Shown: positions 10,631 through 21,690 of the stretch, one piece after another
Position numbering within the stretch: the stretch's first letter is position 1
Layout: every line of letters begins with the position of its first letter
Assembly: GCA_030762935.1 (NCBI GenBank)
Contig: CM060887.1
Coordinates: 7,990,501-8,054,500, forward strand
Length of the DNA stretch: 64,000 nucleotides
Origin: Hymenopus coronatus
Taxonomy: Eukaryota > Arthropoda > Insecta > Mantodea > Hymenopodidae
Direction of reading: 5' to 3'
Position numbers and translations under genes: made by a program
The notes under the pieces: generated by a model
Databases searched by the model: none
What the model was told of the DNA's origin: nothing
The model's input: the letters and a program-made list of their open reading frames with translations, nothing else

Positions 10631-11014
10631 GTAAGTTCTTAGCAACAAGAATTTGTGCCTATCATTACTAATAAATATGTTAATTGTACATAATATTTTT
10701 TCATGGTATACTGGATCTGCTCTTAGAAACACATTTTATTATTCTGTGCATTATAACAAGTGAGCAAAACAGTACGAGTCGGCTGCAAAGTATTTTGCCT
10801 GTCCGCATCCTTTGGCGCTCATTGCCGTCTGCTGCTATCATAGAAAGGCACGAATGAAACTATACTACATTTTTAAAACTACTTTTAAAGCCTTTACTTA
10901 ACAATGTAATTAAAGGGCTTTCAAATTTGCCTGACCATTTGAGCAGAAACAAATGTTCGACCGTCTGCCTGGCATGTTTGAAATGTGCATGACAGAGGGT
11001 AACATAGCATATTC

Positions 11015-12253
11015 GAGGATCGGCTGATAAGTCCCAGGCCTTTCAATGAAAACAGCATTTATTTATTTGTTTATTTATTTATCCCTCTCCTCCTCTCACA
11101 TAATCTCCAGAAAGGCTAATACATTTGTCATATCGGTATTCTAATTTAATTAAACCATCTCTGTAGTGCAATTTATCAAGGCCCTCAAAATAGCTGTTTA
11201 CCGCATCAATGACCTTCTCGTTGCTGTGAATTCTTTGTCCTGCAAGATATTTTGGGAACAGGGGATAGTCACTGGGTGATAGATCTGGTGAATAGGGTGG
11301 ATGTTCAAGCAATTCAAACTTTAATTCACACATTTTTCTCATTGCAATGACTGAACAATGGGCCGGAACATTGTCGTGATGAAACAAGATTTTTTTGCCA
11401 AATGAGGTCTTTTGCTTTTCATCTCGTCACTCAAACGTTGCAGTCAGCTTGCGTATTAGTCACCATTGATACTTTTACCCTTTTCCAAGTAATCAGTAAA
11501 AATAATTCCCTGTGCATCCCAGAAAACACTCGCCATAACCTTGTTAGCTGACAAGATTGACTTTGCCTTAATTGGAGTTGGCGCAATCCACTGTTTTGAC
11601 TATGATTTACTTTCTGGAGTGTAGCGATGTATCCAAGTTTCATCCATGTCTCAAAAATTCATGGGGATTTTTATGGTAGAGCTCCACATTCTTAACAGAA
11701 ACAGTTTTTCTTTGCAGGTGTCAACAATCGCGGCACCCATCTTACACAGACCTTGTTAAAGCCCAAAATATTACCCGCACGTTCTTTTAATATGTTTACA
11801 GTCTCTGTTATCTCAAACAGCTTTAATCTGCAGTCTTCCAGTACTAAACAATGAATTTTTTCAATGATGTCTGGAGTTGTCACTTCTACAGCGCATCCAG
11901 AGCGAGGCTCATCACTAGTGCTCATGCGTCCCATTTTAAACTCTGCAACCCACCTTTTAATCATTGAATATTAAGGGGCAGAGTCTTTCAATGTACTGTC
12001 CATTTTCCTCCTTGATTTCTTTAGGCGTTAAGCCTTTCAAATGGAAGTATTTAATCACTGCTCCTTTTTCCAAATCCTCCATTTTCGTGAAAACTCTAAA
12101 GTTGTCTTGTTTAAAATGTTGTCATTCGAAAACTAAACAAGCTATTGACCTGTAACTATGGATACAAGCTAGTCTAGAGTTAAACTATAAGATGCGACCA
12201 TCTAACTGGCCTAGTGGTGTCATATCTGTGTGAGGCCCGGGACTTATCAGCCT
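11015..12253 (-). mobile_element. Mariner element MLE-1 with inactivated transposase
   Basis: Terminal repeats GGCTGATAAGTCCC(A/G)GGCCT lie at 11022-11042 and, inverted, at 12232-12253. Between them, on -, is a mariner transposase in several frames. The N-terminal helix-turn-helix comes first (from about 12081: FHLKGLTPKEIKEENG, then MIKRWVAEFKMGR and SGCAVEV). The C-terminal DDE part has HHDNVPAHCS and PPYSPDLSPSDYPLFP, near the last two catalytic aspartates. Frameshifts at about 11690 and 11400 inactivate it. It lies in the USP32 intron. Confidence 0.85.
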
Positions 12254-12603
12254 GGAATACAGTAGCAAACCTTCCAAGTGGAACAGCATATCTGATTCTG
12301 GGGCTCCTTTTGCAGCTTCAATCCTCATTACATTATCATTATCACAAGATATCAACGTTCTTCAGTTATAGCCAATAGTGAAACGTAATAGTCCCTCCCT
12401 GGTGATGGCTCTGCCCTTCTGGAGGACCAAATTTGGGGAATCCCAGAGAGATTTTCTATAGACGGAACCATTTTTCCTTTTCTTTGGTGCACTTCCACCT
12501 GCTGCCAGCCAGTGTTTGGATTGCTCCTACATCTCTGGCATGTAGTAGTGAATCCATGTTTGATCTACTGGAATGATAATGTTGTTTAAATGTTTGTTTA
12601 CAG
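12254..12603. other. Intron remainder, nothing recognised
   Basis: No repeat family or coding trace is recognised between MLE-1 and the His-box exon. The last 20 bp form a normal splice acceptor. Confidence 0.4.
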
Positions 12604-12696
12604 TCACATTCTGGAATTCTGGGAGGAGGACATTATGTGAGCTATGCCTGTAACCCTAATGGAAAGTGGTACTGCTATAATGACAGCAGTTGTAAG
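12604..12696 (+). CDS. USP32: USP32 exon: catalytic His box and YNDSS box
   Basis: Thirty-one codons lie between a TTTACAG acceptor and a GTAAGA donor. GILGGGHYVSYACNP holds the catalytic His, and KWYCYNDSSCK holds the Asn/Asp that orients it. Both catalytic elements are intact, so the protease half visible here looks functional. Confidence 0.93.
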
Positions 12697-12764
12697 GTAA
12701 GAGGAATTTTATTTCATTTGACTAACAAGAACATCAGAGGCATGTGCTGCTGCTATCAAGTTTT

Positions 12765-13530
12765 GGGCTACCTCTATACATGTACTGCATAGTGTATAGA
12801 GAAGATATTGTATTGCACCCAAAAATTCCATACCGAGATTTCATCAGAAATATATGGTTTGAGACCCCTTAAATCCAAAAAAAGTATTTTTAGAAAAATG
12901 TCCATGTGTGTTTGTCTATGGGCAGCATAACTCAAAAACAAAAAGGCCCTTGTATACCAAACATGGTATTTAAATTCAGTATCTTCCAAGAATGTGACAT
13001 GAAGATTTTCAAATACATCCCCCCATCCCCAACTAACTGGCTCTAATGATTCTGATTAAAATATTATATTTTAAAAGATATTTATATGACACATAAACTG
13101 TATATCTTTTTGCATAAATGTTAAACCGTAAGAGAGAGACAAAAACTTATGTGATAGAAAATGTTATGTTATACACCGTTTGTTGTTGTTGTGTGTATGT
13201 GTGTGTGTGTGTGTTTTTTTTTTGGAGTTGATCGTTTTTGAGATATTCCTTGTTTTTGATTTCAGCTATGAAAAACTTACTTTTCTCATACAGGAATTTG
13301 TTCCTGTTCATACAAACAAAGGAACTTCAGTCACATAGCAACCAGCTTTTGACTATCACTTTAACCTATGGTACTTCCTTATTTCCCTTCTACTTACAAG
13401 AAGCAAGTTATAATTTCTGCTAATTTATTCTTGATTAGCATGAAATATATAGAAGAATGAGCTCTTTAACAATAATTGGTTCTAGAGATGTACAGAAAGT
13501 CATGTAAATGAAACACATAAGATTTTTTGT
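12765..13530 (+). repeat. Family R copy, forward, nearly complete
   Basis: Starts at the 'catagtgtatagagaag' terminus and ends at 'agaaagtcatgtaaatgaaa'. A (GT)n tract near 13187-13215 marks the 'cacacaatttatgt' site. It is directly followed by a second forward copy. Confidence 0.75.
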
Positions 13531-13544
13531 TTTACTTAGTACAT

Positions 13545-14260
13545 TAGTAAAAAGGTATTGCATTCCACCCAAAAATTAGATACCAACATTTCACTAGAAA
13601 TTCATGTTTTAGGCTCCCCTGAACCCAAAAGAAAGTATTTTCAGATAAAGGTCAGTGTGCAAGTGTCTGTGAACAGGTTAACTCAACAAAAAGTTGGTAG
13701 GATACTAAACTTGGCATTTAAGTTTAGTATTTTCTAAGGTTGTGACATCAAGATTTTGAGGAAAATCCCCCCACTCCAAGCTACTCTTTACGTGGAAAAA
13801 ATGTTGGAAAGTTTTGATTTTCTCAAAAATGGCTCTAATGATTTTGATTAAAGTACTGTGTATTAAAGATATTTGTATCACTAATAAAATTTATATCTTG
13901 AATTTTCTGGAAATAGCCTCTGAAGACATCTTTATTCCGGATGAATTTTGTGGAATTTTGCATAACTGTTAAACCTTAACAGATAGACAAATGGTTACTT
14001 AACAAAATATGTGGAACTCATTAAAACATACAATTTATGTTATATATATTTTTTTTCATGGAATTGACCATTTTTGAGATGTTCCTTGGTATTGGTTTCA
14101 GTTTTAAAATACTTAAACTTTTGTCATATGGGAATTTGTCAACTCCTGGCCATATAAACAAAGGAATTTCAATCACATAGCAACCAGCTTTTAAAAGATT
14201 TGTATATCACTTTTACTTAATGTATTCGCTCATTTCCCTTCTACTTCTGCTTTGGACAGA
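13545..14260 (+). repeat. Family R copy, forward, lacking both tips
   Basis: The order of internal blocks is the same as in the preceding copy (C-rich block, 'ctcaaaaatggctctaatga', 'aaccttaacagatagacaaa', 'cacatagcaaccagctttta'). The hairpin end and the right tip are missing. Confidence 0.75.
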
Positions 14261-14284
14261 AGAGTAAAAATGTAAATAGCGTGT

Positions 14285-14570
14285 TATTTATGGATGCTCT
14301 TAACTACTGTGGTTCTCAGCGCCCCATTCTAAATTGGGCATGAAAGACTGCTTAATTTTGCTCAGAGGCCTCTGTATCAGGCTTGAAGTTCTTTTACCTG
14401 CTGTAAATCTATGACATGGGACCAATGACTTTACTTCCCTTCCAAAAGAAGCCATGATAAGGATTTTTACACCCGAAAAAATCTATCGTCCTCTGCCTAG
14501 TTTGAACCCGCGACCTTGGGTATACGAAGTTAGCATGGTAACCATTATATCATGGAAGGCGACAGGGCAG
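14285..14570 (-). repeat. tRNA-derived SINE (family S)
   Basis: On - it begins with a tRNA-like head (box A around TAATGGTTACCATGC, box B GGGTTCAAAC) and ends at 'ttatttatggatgc' read on +. The same sequence recurs at 30485-30755 and, rearranged, at 36637-36890, and its head recurs at 61950. Confidence 0.65.
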
Positions 14571-15745
14571 AAGAGTGAATGACAGCCTCATTGCAGATGG
14601 ATGGGTACAGGGAAGCTGTGCTGGATACTCTTAGACACAGGTGCAGCTGTGGTAAAGGACCTGCCAACACAAACATCAATTTGTGATGGAATCAGGCTAC
14701 AAATTACCTATAGAAAAGGAGGTGCTGCTGGAGTTGAATTGGGATGGAGCAGTGTGAGCCTGTGGTATTTGTTGCGAGGGTGGCTGAGGTTGAGAACCGA
14801 GAACTTGATGCCCTCAGGAGCCATGAGGCGATGGTCAACGTCAGCCAAAAGATCTTGGGACTTGGCTGAGCCATCACAAACATCCTGCAGAGAGACAATG
14901 TAGTTGTGCCCGCAAGAAGCAATGTGTACCTGTGTGGACTGAAAAACACCTTGTAACAGATTATGTGTTTTCTGGGCATTGTTACCTTGTCAGAAGAAAG
15001 TGCCCATGAGGTTACTGACACCGACCAGGATGGAGCTACGGAATTGCGAGCCAGTAGCAAGTGTATCACCGTGTGATGGATTCAACCAGTCAGCACTGTC
15101 GCAGGACTTGGGGCTCTGGCTGAAAGAGTTGCTGAAGAGGATGGCTGACCATCTGACTGCTTCACAACTGGAGAGGATCTGGCATCTACTTAGCCAATAC
15201 CAGTCTGCCTTCAGCGAAGTGAATGGCGATTATGGCCACATTGACATTGACACCGGAGATGCTTGACCTGTCAGGCAGCCACCAAGACACAAGATCTAGG
15301 GAATCATTGGAGTCTGACAGTCTTGGTGTAAAAGAAGTAGTGAGAGCTGCGCTTCTGTGTGGACTACAGGAAGCTGAATGCCGCCACCAGAAAGGACTGT
15401 TTCTCCTTTTCCCAGATTGACAACAGTGGTTCTCAACTTTGAACTTGAAATTGGGATACTGGCAAGTAGCCTTAGTTCCCAGAGACAAAAGGAAGACAGC
15501 ATTTTCAACTGGCAATTTATGGTTATGCCCTTTGGCCTCTGCAGTGATGAGAGAGTTGACTTACGATATCTGGATTACATCATCGTCGTAGGCCACAACT
15601 TCGAAATTGAATGCAAAGAAGTGCCAACTCTTCTGCAAGGAGGTAAACCATTTGGGACACACAACCTCACCATCTGGGATGACCAGAAATGTCAAAAACA
15701 AACTATACGGCAGAATTGTTACAAAAGACAGTTATTTGTGAGGAG
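14571..15745 (+). mobile_element. Ty3/gypsy retrotransposon pol remnant
   Basis: The retroviral-type aspartic protease motif LLDTGA sits near 14630. Further on there is a pre-RT region (QLERIWHLLSQYQSAFSE), a broken VDYRKLN-type stretch and the RT motif MPFGLCS (about 15525). A displaced YLDYIIVVG box follows, replacing YLDDIIV, with an Asp-to-Tyr change. Integrase and LTRs are not seen. Many frame breaks show a dead copy. Confidence 0.75.
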
Positions 15746-15789
15746 AATGTAATCAGCTTGCAAAAAATAGAGAGTTGGAGAGAGAGAAA

Positions 15790-16670
15790 AAAAAAATAAT
15801 CTGATGTGTTACACTCACATGACTTTCTCTAGCTACTCTACAAACTTCCTGCTTCTTTCTACACAATGCCTATTAAAATAAACACCAGCAGAATGCTCTT
15901 GTTACTTAGTTCTTATAAGTAAAACAGAACTAAGGTAATGCACTAGACTAAAGTGATATTCAAATTTTTTAAAAGCTATCGTTATGCAATTGTCATTGCA
16001 ATTGCCTTTTTGCTTGGGCAGGAGTAGAACAAAAAAAAAATGGACACTTCCTGTCAGAGAAAAGTACTTCACAATTGAAACCAATAACAAGAAAAATCTT
16101 GGAAATGGTTACCTCCACAACAAAAACATAAAGGACACGTACATTTTTGGTGTTTGAGTTTTTGTCTATCTCTTACGGTTTAGCAGTTAAGCAAAATTTG
16201 GGAAAATTCATTCAGAATAAAGAGGTCTTCAGAGGCTATTCGCAGAAAATTCGAGATATGCATTTTATTTTGGATATAAATCACTTTAATATACAGGATT
16301 TTAATCAAAATTGTTAGCTATTTTTAAGAAAATCAAAATTTTCAAAAAATATTCCATGTAAAGAGTAGTGGGGGGTGGGGGATTTTCTTGAAAATTTTCT
16401 TGTCGTATCCTTGGAAAATACCAAATATAAATACCAAGCTGGACTTTTCGTTTTTGAGCTATGTTGTCCACAGACACAGACACACACACACACACGCACG
16501 CACGCACGCACACACACACACGGACATTTTTCTAAAAATTGTTTTGTTTTTTTATTCAGGGGGTCTCTAAACATGTACTTCTGGTGAAATCTCGGTATCA
16601 AATTTCTGGGTGCATTGCAATACCTTCTCTATACACTATGTACATAGTATGTGTAGAGAAAGTAAAAAGA
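15790..16670 (-). repeat. Family R copy, reverse, full length
   Basis: Runs from 'aatctgatgtgttacactca' to the hairpin end ACTATGTACATAGT and 'gtagagaaagtaaaaa'. The internal simple-repeat site carries (CA)n/(CG) at about 16476-16521. Confidence 0.85.
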
Positions 16671-16799
16671 ATTTTTGTTAGAATATGCAATACAACTGAT
16701 ATTGTGACTTGTCCTTATAAATTATCTTTGTTTATCTTATCTCTTATTAAATTTATCTAACATAACTAAACCTTTAAAAAACAAATTGTAATCCCAAAT

Positions 16800-17503
16800 A
16801 AAAAAATCTGATACATTCCATTCACATGACTTTCTCTACACCTCTACAATAAATCATTGTTATAAAGCTCATTCTTCTATTTACTAATGCTAATTGAGAA
16901 AAAAATAGCAGAAAGGGTCTTATTACTTGCTTCTTTGTAAGTAGAAGCAAAATAAGGGAGTAACTTAGGTTAAAGTGATAGTCAAAAGCTTTGTTTGCGT
17001 GGACAGGAGTTGACAAATTCCCTTATGAGAAAAGTATAAGTATCTTAAAGCTGAAACTAATAACAAGGAATATCACAAAAATGGTCAACTCCACAAAAAA
17101 ATGTATGTAACATAAATTGTGTGTTATAAGAGCTCTACATTTTTTGTGAAATAAGTTTTTGTCTATCTCTTATGGGTTTACAAATTCAATAAAAATCATC
17201 CAGAATAAAGAGATCTTCAGAGACTGTTCCCAGAAAATTCAAGATATATATTTTATTTGTCATGTAAATATCTTAAATATAAGAGACTTTAATCAGAATC
17301 GTTAGTCATTTTTGAGAAAATCAAAATTTTCGAAATTTTTTCCATGTAAAGGGGAATTTGGGGTGGGGGGAATTTTTTGAAAATCCTTGTGTCGTATCCT
17401 TGGAAGATACCAAACTTAAATACCAAGTTTAGTATTTAACGCCCTTTTTTGTTTTTAGCTATGCTGCCACACACACATATGCGCATGCACGCAAGCACAC
17501 ACA

Positions 17504-17567
<64 letters not shown>

Positions 17568-17640
17568 TTTCTGAAAATATTTTTTTGGATTCAGGGGGTC
17601 TCAAAACATATATTTTCGGTGAAATCTTGGTATTGAATAT
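16800..17640 (-). repeat. Family R copy, reverse, lacking hairpin tip
   Basis: Starts 'aatctgatacattccattca' and stops after 'aatcttggtattgaatatct'. A long (CT)n tract at 17505-17563 has replaced the usual CA tract. Confidence 0.8.
17505..17563. repeat. (CT)n microsatellite
   Basis: About 29 uninterrupted CT units, directly after CA-rich sequence in a family R copy. Confidence 0.97.
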
Positions 17641-17644
17641 CTTG

Positions 17645-18120
17645 TAAATTGATTCGAAGTCCTTGCCAAGATCATTGTATTTGATGAGGGCACTCCTAGG
17701 CATCACTCAAATGAATGGCCCAACCATCATCTCATCATCAACCTGCGGTAGTACACTGCATTTTAGGTCTGGTTCAGAGGAAGTGCATGCTGTATAATGA
17801 AACCACATACGTCATATGTGACTATCAGCATTCCCTGATGTAGCTTCTTGGCTCGGTTGGTTGAGTGACGCCTAAGAGCGTACTGATCAAATGCAAGGAA
17901 CTCAATTCGATTTACAAGTAATATAACTTGTGAAGCTACTTACAATGACAGCTTAATCAACCACTTGCTTAGTGTGTAAATTTAACGTTTTTATTAATCA
18001 ATTCAATTGATTAATTTCTTGTCTGTTTACATCACGTACATAGTAGACATGTCAGTACATAGTAGTATATCTTTTTTACATAGTCACAGGTACATGCTCA
18101 CACCCACATACATGCATGTG
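17645..18120 (+). other. Intron stretch with tRNA-like segment
   Basis: At 17855-17930 a GGTTGGTTGAGTG box-A-like motif is followed by AACTCAATTCGATT, a poor box B, so a decayed SINE head is possible. The rest shows nothing recognisable. Confidence 0.25.
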
Positions 18121-18124
18121 CTCA

Positions 18125-18430
18125 TATATTTCTGAGATATTCCTTGTTATTTGTTTCTGATGTAAAATATTTAAACCTTTCTCACGTGGAAAAAGTGTAA
18201 ACTCCTGCCCCTGCATAAAAATGGATTTCATCACATAGCTTTTAAAAGATTTGACTATCGTTTTAGCCAAGTGTATGCCATTATTTTCCTTCTACTTACA
18301 AGAAAGCAAATAATTAAAACAATTTCTGCTAATATTTATCCCGATTATCATAAATTAGAAGTATAAGCTTTTTGACAATTTTACAGCATATAGAGACGTC
18401 ATATGACTGGAACACAAAGTTTTTTTTGTA
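18125..18430 (+). repeat. Family R copy, forward, right part only
   Basis: Begins at 'tctgagatattccttgttat' and ends at the 'gtcatatgactggaacacaa' tip, a diverged version of the usual 'gtcatgtgaatggaacacat'. Confidence 0.65.
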
Positions 18431-18715
18431 TTATTTCTCTCAAAATCCTTAAACAAAATGTAACAACAGTTTGACTGGCACTTGTAATTGACTTTTCCAT
18501 CAAATAGTATATAGAACGTTCTTATTATCACTAATCTTTTTCTCCTTCACCATTGTATTTTTGGAATAACACTTGTAAAATAATTTTGTAATACAGAACT
18601 GTTCTCATATTGATTTTAGGTGTAATATTTTATATACAAACACATAGGAGTAAAAACATAGATTCCACTCAAACTTCACTCTTGACATAAAGTAACTTAT
18701 TTTGGACATGTTTCG

Positions 18716-18729
18716 GTGGCTGTTGCCAC
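18716..18729 (-). other. Terminal stem-loop of PLE-5
   Basis: On - GTTGAAAATA precedes stem GTGGC, loop AACA, stem GCCAC and CGAAACATG. It has the same layout as in the other PLE copies. Confidence 0.5.
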
Positions 18730-18844
18730 TATTTTCAACGGAGATTCACTGATGAACTTGTTGTAGTGCCCTGTGGAAATTTCTCTTCCATTTAGAAGAA
18801 TTTTGAGATGAGTCCATTTGTTTTTGGTATGTCAAAATTTATGA

Positions 18845-18848
<4 letters not shown>

Positions 18849-18906
<58 letters not shown>
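18849..18906. repeat. (TA)n microsatellite
   Basis: About 29 TA units within the non-coding end of PLE-5. Confidence 0.97.
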
Positions 18907-18911
<5 letters not shown>

Positions 18912-19514
18912 TAGATTTTCCCAAACGGTTAATCTAATTGGATTCTGCACTAATTTTAATAACTTGGGCTCACTGTCAAAATTATGGTTTTGAGTCCAAA
19001 AATGATGTGCTACAGCTGAATTATCTGTCTGTTTACATATTAATTATCTCATGTGTTCTTTAAAACGTTGTCCAATGTTTCGTTTTGTTTTCCTATATAT
19101 ACCTTTTCACATTCCTTGCAGCTGATTTCATATATCCCTGTTTGTTTCAATGGGGGGATTTTATCTTTTGTGTTTGTATGGAGGAGGTTTTATAAATTGT
19201 GTTTATTAACTCAGGCTAAGTTGATGTTCCATTTTTTTAAAATCTTTTGAAAATTTTGGTGTGCCAATTTTTTGTAGCTGGTTTCCGCTTTTATTCTTTT
19301 TAGAGTGCTAATTTCTTTTACTTTTTTCTGTTTCTTGAATTTATTAATCTTCTTCTTCGCCAAATGTTCTGTGTAGCCATTTATTTGTGCAATTTCTATG
19401 ATCCTATTAAGTTCTAATTTGTATTCCATCTGGCTTAATGGTAGGTTTACCGGTCTGAGTACAAGGCTGTTGATCGTGGCATGTTGTGTGAAATTGGGTA
19501 ATAGTTGTTGTTAA

Positions 19515-20010
19515 TTATTAGCTTTCTCTATGCATACTATGTACATAGTGTATAGAGAAGCTAACTTTATTCTGGACAAATTTTACGGAATTTTGCATAA
19601 CTGTTAAACCGTAAGTGATGGAATAAAACTTACCACACAAAAACGTGGAACACTTTAAAACACACAATTTATATCATATGCATTTTTTTCATGGAGTTGA
19701 TCGTTTTTGAGATATTCCTTGTTTTTGGTTTCAGCTTTAAAAAATTATAATTTTCTCACACCGGACTTTGTCAACTCCTGTCCATGGAAACAAAGGAACT
19801 TCAGTCACATAACAACCAGCTTTTGACTATCACTTTAACCTATGGTACTCCCGTATTTCGCTTCTACTTACAAGGAAGCAAGTAATAAGACTATTTCTGC
19901 TAATTTTTTTCGATTAGCATTAAGTAAATAGAACAATAAGTATTTTAACACTAATTTGTTGCAGATATAGAGAAAGTCATGTGAATGGAAGACATCAGAT
20001 TTTTTTGTTT
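19515..20010 (+). repeat. Family R copy, forward, internal deletion
   Basis: Both ends are present (ACTATGTACATAGTGTATAG at the left, 'agtcatgtgaatggaagaca' at the right), but about 400 bp between the hairpin end and the 'aactttattctggacaaatt' block is missing. It lies 120 bp before the last USP32 exon. Confidence 0.8.
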
Positions 20011-20129
20011 CTCCTGAAAAATTTACAAAATGGCATTTGGAATGTTTGACATTTGCACTCTTCAATAATTGTATTTGACAAACACACAGCATGCAGATGT
20101 TTTCATGGACTTGAACTTTTGTGTTGCAG

Positions 20130-20300
20130 GAGGTGAGTGAGAGCCAGATGGACACAAGTTCAGCATACATGTTGTTCTATGAACGAGATGGCTTATCCCA
20201 TGAGCACTACATGCCGAGCATAGTTGGTAAAACTCCAGATACTCGTGATCTAGATGATGAGTTTGACTCGGACCTCAAAAAGCTGTGCTGTGTAATGTGA
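20130..20300 (+). CDS. USP32: USP32 terminal exon with CaaX box
   Basis: The exon follows TGTTGCAG and encodes 56 residues to a TGA stop. SSAYMLFYERDG is the last strand of the USP fold. The protein ends LKKLCCVM, whose final four residues (Cys-Cys-Val-Met) form a CaaX box of the Met type preferred by farnesyltransferase. The vertebrate protein ends in a CaaX box too, so membrane anchoring by prenylation appears conserved. Confidence 0.93.
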   Translation, partial: EVSESQMDTSSAYMLFYERDGLSHEHYMPSIVGKTPDTRDLDDEFDSDLKKLCCVM

Positions 20301-21690
20301 AGTTGGCGATACAAGATGATGGAACATGTGACAATCCTTGCAACAGAATCCTACGTTATCAAGAACAAAATGATGTGTTCCTATTGTTGATGAAAATTGC
20401 TGAAAGAAAGGGCATTAAGGTATCCCAGTAATAAAGTAGTTATGTTGCAAACTGTGCAATCCTTTTGTTAAGTTTTATTGTTACTTTGATTGCTTATTTT
20501 GTTAACAGTGATTGCATATAAGACATTTGTAGTCACTTTAATGAGAAGTTTCATTTCTTGCATAGATACTAGCTAGTTTTAATTCATATTTTAAAATATT
20601 TAAAGTTTATTATGTTTAATGGTAATTTGCATAAGTATTGCTAAGCACATTGAATTAAATGTTTTTAATAATATAAGAACATAATTTTGCCTGTAAAATG
20701 CTGACAATAACGGTGATTTCTACTTCGAGAGATATGGGAGAAAAAAAAATAGAGTATTATTTCTACGAATGAAAATGTAGTTGCATCAGTATTTCAGCAT
20801 TGTAACTTCCTTGAGAATTCACAGTGCTGATTATTTACTAGTCTTGTCTGTACGATATTGGATTACTGCAAATAATATATTATTCTTGACTCAGCAGATA
20901 TAAAAACTCCTAGAATTATGTCTCTGTGCCATTGTGTCTCGTATTTAAAACAAATTGCTGATTTATTACATTTGAATCAATTCACATAATTTTACAGGTC
21001 TAGCGCATAGTCAGCATTGTGGAATGGTTAAAAAAAAGCTATCCATAAAGTTAAAAAAAATAGTAATGGCTACCGTTGCCATATTTCTAGGAACAGATGT
21101 TTTAAATAGGTACCAATGAAGAAACAGACTTAAATTATTTAAAATAGAAACAAAGAATAATGAAGAAATGAAGAAATTTAGCATGAAACAAAATTATGGT
21201 GATTACATTTTAGAATGAACAAAAGTCTGAATTTTCTGCAAAGAATTTTTGATTTTGATGTAATAATTGGATGCGTGTGAAAATATTTCTGTTAAATCTG
21301 GGCTATATTTTGCTCTATAAGTTTTGCTTCCAGAACAAATGCAGTCAGTGATTGTGAAGCTATATCAGTCAATTACTTAACATGCAATCAATAATGTATT
21401 TTTTAGATAATGCTGCCTACAGTTCAGCTTATGTTGACTTTTTATAATATTAATTAATTTAGCATCAATTTGTTACAAAATAATTGAGGAAGTATAAATA
21501 TATTATAGTGCACTTTGATATATTTTATTCAGAAGTGCAATCAACATTTTTATAAACTTAGTTAATTTTTTCAAACACCAAAGAAAGACATCCATGGTTA
21601 GTTTATTTTCCATTGTTATTACATACAAATATTAGTGCCATTTTATAAGAAGTCACAATATATGTTAAATAAAATAAATAATTTTACTCA
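20301..21690 (+). other. USP32: USP32 3' UTR with poly(A) signals
   Basis: This AT-rich stretch after the stop has no transposon I can recognise. AATAAA occurs at 20430-20435 and twice, overlapping, at 21668-21678. The distal pair followed by AT-rich sequence is the likely main end, and the proximal one could give a short isoform. The boundary is inferred from signals only. Confidence 0.5.

Larger units (their letters stand above)
18660..19450 (-). mobile_element. Penelope-like element PLE-5 remnant
   Basis: On - the linker MEYKLELNRIIEIAQ...INLA (19429-19211) has the same plan as the PLE-1 linker. A decayed GIY-YIG domain (KQGYMKSAARN, KRYIGKQ) and HHFWTQNHNFDSEPK follow, and then a terminal stem-loop at 18716-18729. 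A (TA)n tract interrupts the tail. No RT is present. Confidence 0.65.
146..21678 (+). other. USP32: USP32-type deubiquitinase gene, 3' part (five exons)
   Basis: Five exons join in compatible phases (0/0, 0/1, 1/0, 0/0, 0/stop) into about 307 C-terminal residues of a ubiquitin-specific protease. In order they carry a Cys-X-X-Cys zinc-ribbon-like segment (YYCSKC), the LKRF strand, an acidic linker, the His box (GGGHYVSYA), the YNDSS box and a terminal CaaX box. This order, and especially a prenylation motif at the end of a USP, is characteristic of USP32, a membrane-associated deubiquitinase of the endosome/Golgi system that is about 1,600 residues long in vertebrates. The catalytic Cys box, EF hands and DUSP domain would lie upstream of this window. 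The linker between LKRF and the His box is much shorter than the vertebrate one. Introns reach 7.4 kb and are filled with transposons. The gene converges on the WH2 gene that ends near 32.9 kb. Confidence 0.9.
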
